Position numbers and translations under genes: made by a program. Source: Clostridium_AM sp964554365 (GTDB lineage Bacteria; Bacillota; Clostridia; Clostridiales; Clostridiaceae). From it: a DNA stretch of 10,714 bases. A model generated the notes under the pieces. That model did no database searches. It saw only the letters and a list, made by a program, of their open reading frames with translations, and had not been told where the DNA came from. Shown in pieces: positions 6,831 to 10,714 of this stretch; positions within the stretch are counted from its first letter, which is position 1; each line of letters starts with the position of its first letter. The stretch spans positions 1-10,714 of the forward strand of contig CAZKOJ010000150.1 in the NCBI GenBank assembly GCA_964554365.1. The letters are read 5' to 3'.

Positions 6831-7360
6831 AAGTTTTCCTCCTTTATTTTGATCTAAATTTAAGTATATTTGATATTACAATTTTCTACTTTTTATATCA
6901 TTATTTTACTATATTACCGAATAAAAATCTACAAATGAAAGCTTTTCAATAACATTAAAATAAAGAGTTATAGATTTAAAGTAAAGTATTTATTGAAATA
7001 TTTTTAGGATAGTTTACTTATTATATAAGATTTTGAAATAGTATCATATTGATAAATTTATCAATATGATACTATATTCTGATACTTAAATGTAATTTGT
7101 AACAATGAGTAAATATAGAAAAATTGATAACAATAGTAATTGAATATTAGGGAAATATGGAGATATGATTATAATATTTGTAGTAGTAACCTTATTATTA
7201 ATTAATGTTTTCAATATTTAAGGGATTGGTATAAAAAATGCTATATTAAATTTAGATATATGCTAGTTGCATTGTTAAAATGTTGAACAATAAGCAAATA
7301 TATTTTAATTTTAAAGATTACATTGGAGTATATTAAAAAAATTAAAAATGAGGTATGAAT
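6831..7360. other. Divergent intergenic region between the chemoreceptor and methyltransferase genes
   Basis: About 530 bp of AT-rich DNA between oppositely oriented genes. Its main feature is the 38-bp palindrome at 7038-7075. I see no promoter of good quality on either strand. A TTGAAC at about 7283 and several AT-rich hexamers are too poorly spaced to call. An 18-codon open frame at 7165-7221 would encode a very hydrophobic peptide (MIIIFVVVTLLLINVFNI), but its ribosome binding site is poor, so I do not call it a gene. No known riboswitch is recognised. Confidence 0.55.
7038..7075. repeat. Perfect 38-bp palindrome made of two nested dyads; candidate operator
   Basis: The left arm ATAGTATCATATTGATAAA (7038-7056) is followed without a spacer by its exact reverse complement (7057-7075). 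Each arm contains a smaller inverted repeat of the form TATCA-NNN-TGATA: 7042-7054 with TAT in the middle and 7059-7071 with ATA. These two 13-bp dyads are separated by AATT, with centres 17 bp apart. No T-run follows on either side. The position between divergent genes fits a paired operator for a dimeric or tetrameric regulator, though no regulator gene is adjacent. Confidence 0.85.
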
Positions 7361-8113
7361 ATGGATAACATAAAGGAAGAAATAGCATTAAGATGGAATG
7401 AATCTTCAACTAATTATGATAAGCAATATAGCCATGGCATGAAAAGTAAAGCAGAAGAAATTCAATGGAAGAAATTTTTAAAACAAGTTGTTGGAGAAGA
7501 AAAAAAATATATACTGGATGTAGGTTCAGGAACGGGTTTTTTATCAATACTTTTAGGGGAACTTGGACATATTTGTGAAGGTATAGATATATCAGAAGGT
7601 ATGATGGCTGTGGCAAAAGAAAAAGCAAAAGAAAAAGGGTTAGATATTAAATTTACATTTGGTGATGCAGAAAATTTATCTATGAAGGATAATACATATG
7701 ATGTAATAATAAATAGACATATACTTTGGACATTGCCAAACCCTGAAAAGGCTATAAAAGAATGGAAGAGAGTTCTAAAACCGGGAGGAAAACTTATAAT
7801 AATTGATGGAGATTGGTTCTATAAAAGAACTGTTACAGACAAGCTTAAAATTTCATTAGGAAAATTCCTAATTAGTATTACAGAAAGTCAGGATGGGCAC
7901 AAAGGCACTTATAGTAAGGATGTACAAGAAAAGCTTCCTATGATGAAGGACGAAAATGCAAGAAATCTACATAAACTAGTAAAAGATGTAGGACTAAAGG
8001 ATATAAAAATTGTGCATATGAATGAAGTTGATGGAATAGAAAAAGAAAATATGCCTTTTAAACATAGACTTGTAAATGTATATAAAAGGATTTGCATAAC
8101 TAGTAAAAAATAG
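7361..8113 (+). CDS. Class I SAM-dependent methyltransferase
   Basis: A 250-residue cytoplasmic methyltransferase of the Methyltransf_11/25 type. Counting from the ATG at 7361, SAM-binding motif I is DVGSGTG (53-59), the acidic residue binding the ribose is D76 in GIDIS, the adenine-side motif is GDAENL (101-106), and NRHILWTLPNPEKAIKEW then RVLKPGGKL (about 118-144) is the typical motif III-IV stretch. The C-terminal part (about 150-250) is family-specific and its substrate is not recognisable. I chose 7361 over the in-frame ATG at 7355 because GAGGT (7350-7354) gives 6-base spacing to 7361 but abuts 7355. It is a single-gene unit: divergent from the chemoreceptor, convergent with the sigma factor. 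A small-molecule substrate is likely from the family, but nothing nearby identifies it. Confidence 0.9.
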   Translation: MDNIKEEIALRWNESSTNYDKQYSHGMKSKAEEIQWKKFLKQVVGEEKKYILDVGSGTGFLSILLGELGHICEGIDISEGMMAVAKEKAKEKGLDIKFTFGDAENLSMKDNTYDVIINRHILWTLPNPEKAIKEWKRVLKPGGKLIIIDGDWFYKRTVTDKLKISLGKFLISITESQDGHKGTYSKDVQEKLPMMKDENARNLHKLVKDVGLKDIKIVHMNEVDGIEKENMPFKHRLVNVYKRICITSKK

Positions 8114-8141
8114 TGGCAAAATTATATATATTCAATGTGAA

Positions 8142-8183
8142 AATAAAAGTACCTGCATAAAAATGGTAGCAGGTACTTTTATT
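8142..8183. terminator. Bidirectional terminator shared by the methyltransferase and sigma factor genes
   Basis: A perfect 15-bp stem, AATAAAAGTACCTGC (8142-8156) with GCAGGTACTTTTATT (8169-8183), has a 12-nt loop. T-rich tracts lie on the 3' side in both directions, partly inside the stem. The right arm overlaps the stop codon of the minus-strand sigma factor gene (8182-8184), so its mRNA ends almost immediately after translation stops. Confidence 0.82.
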
Positions 8184-9027
8184 AATCATTTAAATAATCT
8201 TTTAAATTTTTATTTGTATTTCTAAGTCTTTTTAAAGCTTTTGATTCTATCTGACGTATTCTTTCACGAGTAACATTAAAATGGAAACCAATTTGTTCTA
8301 GAGTTTTAGGCTGTTTATCGAAGATTCCAAATCGTTCTCTCAGTATAAACTCATCACGATGGGGTAGAGTAGATAACATAGATTGTATTTCTTTTCTTAA
8401 AGAATCATTGACAAATTTATTTTCAACATCCATATTATCATTTTCATCATGATAAAATAAATTACTGCTCATAGGGATGAAATTCAATAATTCAGTATTA
8501 AATGAATCATCTTCATTTATAAATTTATTTAGAGAGTATATTGATTTATAATTTAGAATATAAAATTTTAAATTATTATACTCTTCTATAGAAATATCTA
8601 GACTAGAGCATATTTTACTAATATCAATTTTTTTATAATTAAGAAGATGATAGCGTTCAAGTCTTAATAATTTATTTATTTTTTCAACTAAATGAATAGG
8701 AAGTCTTACCATGAAACCTTTATCATATATGGCCCTAGACATATTTTGTTTTATCCAATAGTAAACGTAAGTAGAAAACTGAGTATCCATTTCTAAATTG
8801 AATTTCTCAATACCTTTTATAAGACCAATAAATCCTTCTTGTACAAGATCTTCAAAGTCTAAAGAACATATAGAACTCATATAGTTTGCTAGTTTTTTTA
8901 CTAAATTTTCATTGTTTATTATTAAAGCATCTCTTGCATTCAAGTCTCCATTTAATTTATAAAGAATTAAAAGATCACGGTTACAAGATTTAGTATTTAT
9001 TATTCTTTTAGTATAGTTCATATACAT
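8182..9027 (-). CDS. RpoD-like sigma-70 family RNA polymerase sigma factor lacking region 1.1
   Basis: A 281-residue sigma factor with regions 2, 3 and 4 but no region 1.1. Region 2 includes DLVQEGFIGLIKGIEKF (60-76), FSTYVYYWIKQNMSRAI (84-100) and VRLPIHLVEKINKL (107-120). Region 3 spans about 121-190. Region 4 is about 205-270, ending in the helix-turn-helix VTRERIRQIESKALKRLR (252-269), nearly the housekeeping sequence. Compared with E. coli RpoD, the Y425, W433 and T440 equivalents are T82, Y90 and S97, and the basic RR before the FSTY block is EM (79-80). So -35 recognition looks standard while -10 melting may differ. It is a group 2-like or more divergent paralogue; target genes are unknown. 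The ATG at 9027 follows TAGGTGATGA (9031-9040 on the plus strand) with good spacing; an ATG at 9021 is an alternative. No anti-sigma gene is adjacent. Confidence 0.9.
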   Translation of the reverse strand: MYMNYTKRIINTKSCNRDLLILYKLNGDLNARDALIINNENLVKKLANYMSSICSLDFEDLVQEGFIGLIKGIEKFNLEMDTQFSTYVYYWIKQNMSRAIYDKGFMVRLPIHLVEKINKLLRLERYHLLNYKKIDISKICSSLDISIEEYNNLKFYILNYKSIYSLNKFINEDDSFNTELLNFIPMSSNLFYHDENDNMDVENKFVNDSLRKEIQSMLSTLPHRDEFILRERFGIFDKQPKTLEQIGFHFNVTRERIRQIESKALKRLRNTNKNLKDYLND

Positions 9028-9312
9028 ATTTCATCACCTAAATTATTAATTCTATAACGGCAATAAAAAACCTCTATAAAAATTTAGAAAATACAAAATA
9101 TTTTTAATTTGCAGTGTAAGTATTAAAGATACTGCGTTTTACTTAAGTTCATATATACCAAAATAGTTAGGTCCATTTGTATAAGATTTTCCTATTAGAC
9201 AAACATATAGTGTACAGAGTAAGATTCTATAAAGGGTTTATTGTATTTTTTATATTTAGATTTTTATAGGTTTTTAAAATGAATATATTTAGAAATTTTC
9301 AGGAGGGTAAAA
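9028..9312. other. Divergent intergenic region between the sigma factor and UroD-like genes
   Basis: Both genes must initiate within these 285 bp. On the plus strand TAGACA (about 9197) and TAAGAT (about 9221), 18 bp apart, are a weak candidate promoter for the UroD-like gene. A small hairpin, AGTAT-TAAAG-ATACT, sits near 9118-9132 within a longer imperfect GCAGT...ACTGC repeat and could be a regulatory dyad. No clear minus-strand promoter or riboswitch is seen. Confidence 0.4.
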
Positions 9313-10410
9313 ATGATATTTGACATAAAAAAGGACCAAATGACTCCAAAAGAGAGGATGGATGCTTTTAGCAAAGGTAAAGAAATAGATAGAGTGCCTT
9401 GTATGCCTCAAATGGGGGTTACTATGGCTCCTTTTATAGGTGTATCTATTTATGATTATTATCATAATCCAGAATTAATGGCTAGGCTTGAAATAGAATT
9501 ATTTAAAAAATTTAGACATGATAGTGTGGGGGTCGGTATATGTTTAAGAGGTATAGCAGAAGCTATGGGAACAAAAATAGCATATCCTAAAAACGGAATA
9601 TCATATGTAGAAGAACCTGTTTTAAAAAGTATTAAAGAAGTAAACAAACTATCTCCAGCAGATCCATATAAAGATGGAAATATTCCTCTTAGATTAAAGG
9701 CTTTAAAAATGGTTAAAGATGCATTAGGAGATCAAGTGGATGTAGGTAGTGATATGCCAGCACCTTTTAGTGCTGCTTCAGATGTTTTAGGTACAGAAAA
9801 GTTTTTGAAAGCTATAATAAAAAATCCAAAGGAAGTTCATCAATTATTAGAGGTAGTTACAGAAACTAATTTAAGAATTATAGATATTTTTGCTAATTTA
9901 GGTGTAGGATTATGCATGTCCGACCCAGTAGCTTCAACTAGCTTAATTGGTGTTAAAACATTTAGAGAATTTGCTATGCCTTATCAGAAGAGATGCATAG
10001 ATAGAATGAGAGAAAAAAGTGGTAAGGGAGCCACATTGCATATATGCGGAAAGAGCAGAGGAATATGGGATTCACTTGTGGAAACAGGTATGACAACTTT
10101 GAGTTTAGATAATATAGAAGATATGGAAGAAGCTAAAAAAGTTATAGGAGACAAAGTTTGTATTGTAGGTAATGTTGATCCAGTTGATACTATGAAATAT
10201 GGAACTAAAGAAGATATTATAAAAGAAGCTAAAGAATGTTTAAGAAAAGGGTATGACAGTCCTAAAGGATTTGTTTTAAGTACAGGCTGTCAAATACCAG
10301 TAGATTCACCTATGGAAAATATCCAAACTTTAATGGACGTGGCAAGAAGTTATGGAACATATCCATTAGATCCATCTAAATGGGGTAATTTACAAAAAGG
10401 TATTTCATAG
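9313..10410 (+). CDS. Uroporphyrinogen decarboxylase family protein, MtaA/CmuA-like methyltransferase
   Basis: A 365-residue TIM-barrel protein of the UroD superfamily. It belongs to the methyltransferase branch (MtaA, MtbA, CmuA) rather than haem synthesis: it has the zinc-binding H-X-C-Xn-C motif at H243-I-C245 and C326 (STGCQIP), and the N-terminus TPKERMDAFSKGKEIDRVP is typical of that branch. In characterised relatives this zinc site activates a thiol such as coenzyme M for transfer of a methyl group from a corrinoid protein; in clostridia the acceptor is often unclear and may be tetrahydrofolate. SDMPAPFSAASDVLG (146-160) and SLDNIEDMEEAKKVIGDKV (264-282) match the barrel core. The ATG at 9313 follows a strong AGGAGGG (9301-9307). 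No corrinoid protein or partner methyltransferase gene is in the window, and the gene has its own terminator, so the substrate cannot be assigned. Confidence 0.88.
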   Translation: MIFDIKKDQMTPKERMDAFSKGKEIDRVPCMPQMGVTMAPFIGVSIYDYYHNPELMARLEIELFKKFRHDSVGVGICLRGIAEAMGTKIAYPKNGISYVEEPVLKSIKEVNKLSPADPYKDGNIPLRLKALKMVKDALGDQVDVGSDMPAPFSAASDVLGTEKFLKAIIKNPKEVHQLLEVVTETNLRIIDIFANLGVGLCMSDPVASTSLIGVKTFREFAMPYQKRCIDRMREKSGKGATLHICGKSRGIWDSLVETGMTTLSLDNIEDMEEAKKVIGDKVCIVGNVDPVDTMKYGTKEDIIKEAKECLRKGYDSPKGFVLSTGCQIPVDSPMENIQTLMDVARSYGTYPLDPSKWGNLQKGIS

Positions 10411-10447
10411 AGCTAAAATTGTAACTAAAAATAAACATGATATGTAT

Positions 10448-10490
10448 AATAAAGAGCATTTGACTAAAATTTCAGATGCTTTTTATTATA
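10448..10490 (+). terminator. Rho-independent terminator after the UroD-like gene
   Basis: A 16-bp stem with two G-U pairs, AATAAAGAGCATTTGA (10448-10463) with TCAGATGCTTTTTATT (10472-10487), has an 8-nt loop. The U-rich 3' arm, TTTTTATTATATTG, serves as the tract. It starts 38 bp after the stop codon and marks the gene as the last of its unit. Confidence 0.78.
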
Positions 10491-10677
10491 TTGTTTAAGA
10501 AATAGCTTCAGAAAATTAACAAATTAATGATATTTATGGGGAAATGTACGTAAACTCAAGCAAGCGTGTCGGTATATGAAATATGTAGGATATATATCAA
10601 TTAAGTAAGTATAGTGCATATAAACTTAGATTTAGCCAATAATAGTAGTACATATTAAAATTAAAGGTGTTAAACTA

Positions 10678-10714
10678 ATGAAGTTGCTTGAGAGAGCAGC
10701 GAACAAAAAGAAGT
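10678..10714 (+). CDS. Start of a truncated open reading frame of unknown product
   Basis: An ATG at 10678 opens a frame reading MKLLERAANKKK that stays open to the window end. AAAGGTG (10663-10669) lies 8 bases upstream, a good Shine-Dalgarno. Twelve residues are too few to name a family. The region 10491-10677 before it is AT-rich leader without a clear promoter; TATAAA near 10618 is a weak -10 candidate. Confidence 0.45.
   Translation, partial: MKLLERAANKKK

Noticed and set aside
7048..7065. TTGAT...ATCAA in the palindrome as an FNR/CRP-type site
   Set aside because: The half-sites are separated by 6 bases (AAATTT), not the 4 required by the FNR consensus. The nested TATCA-NNN-TGATA dyads describe the symmetry better.
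7165..7221. An 18-codon open frame encoding a very hydrophobic peptide
   Set aside because: GGAG is only 2 bases from the ATG and the other purine-rich stretch is weak. Such short hydrophobic frames arise easily in AT-rich DNA. Without conservation it cannot be called a gene.
10521..10579. Short open frame ending MYVNSSKRVGI as a gene remnant
   Set aside because: It is fewer than 20 residues, with no recognisable family and no supporting ribosome binding site context beyond a chance GGGGA.

Overview
The window comes from a low-GC Gram-positive bacterium, most likely Clostridium in the strict sense. The evidence is the very AT-rich intergenic DNA, strong purine-rich ribosome binding sites, a T-box leader RNA, and clostridial-type families (YitT/DUF2179, a YfmS-like soluble chemoreceptor, a TIGR04076-type protein, and an MtaA/CmuA-like methyltransferase). 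I see no phage, plasmid, CRISPR, rRNA or tRNA features and no intact insertion sequence.

Layout from left to right. After an AT-rich leader of about 400 bp comes a large membrane sensor (398-2794) that joins an extracytoplasmic solute-binding domain to PAS, GGDEF and HD-GYP domains, so it is a c-di-GMP enzyme with both synthetic and degradative modules. Next is a solitary DUF1016/YhcG-type PDDEXK nuclease (2897-4048) with its own promoter and terminator. A consensus promoter at 4217-4244 then drives a T-box leader with a probable lysine specifier, ahead of a YitT/DUF2179 membrane protein (4592-5422). Two inverted repeats follow; the second is a bidirectional terminator. On the minus strand lie a small cysteine-containing TIGR04076-type protein (5607-5924) and, upstream of it, a soluble methyl-accepting protein (5991-6830), possibly one transcription unit. 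A 530-bp divergent intergenic region holds a perfect 38-bp palindrome built from two smaller dyads. It is followed by a class I SAM-dependent methyltransferase (7361-8113), a shared bidirectional terminator, a convergent RpoD-like sigma factor without region 1.1 (8182-9027, minus) and, divergent from it, a UroD/MtaA/CmuA-like methyltransferase (9313-10410). A probable new gene starts at 10678 and runs off the window.

The genes look like separate, mostly monocistronic units rather than one pathway. The common theme is sensing and regulation: c-di-GMP signalling, a soluble chemoreceptor, an alternative sigma factor and tRNA-sensing RNA control. The points most worth a second look are the T-box, whose acceptor-binding bulge lacks the usual UGGN and which sits ahead of a YitT gene; the nested palindrome at 7038-7075; and the sigma factor, whose promoter-melting residues have diverged while its -35 recognition helix has not. 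I did not find a convincing new multigene system.
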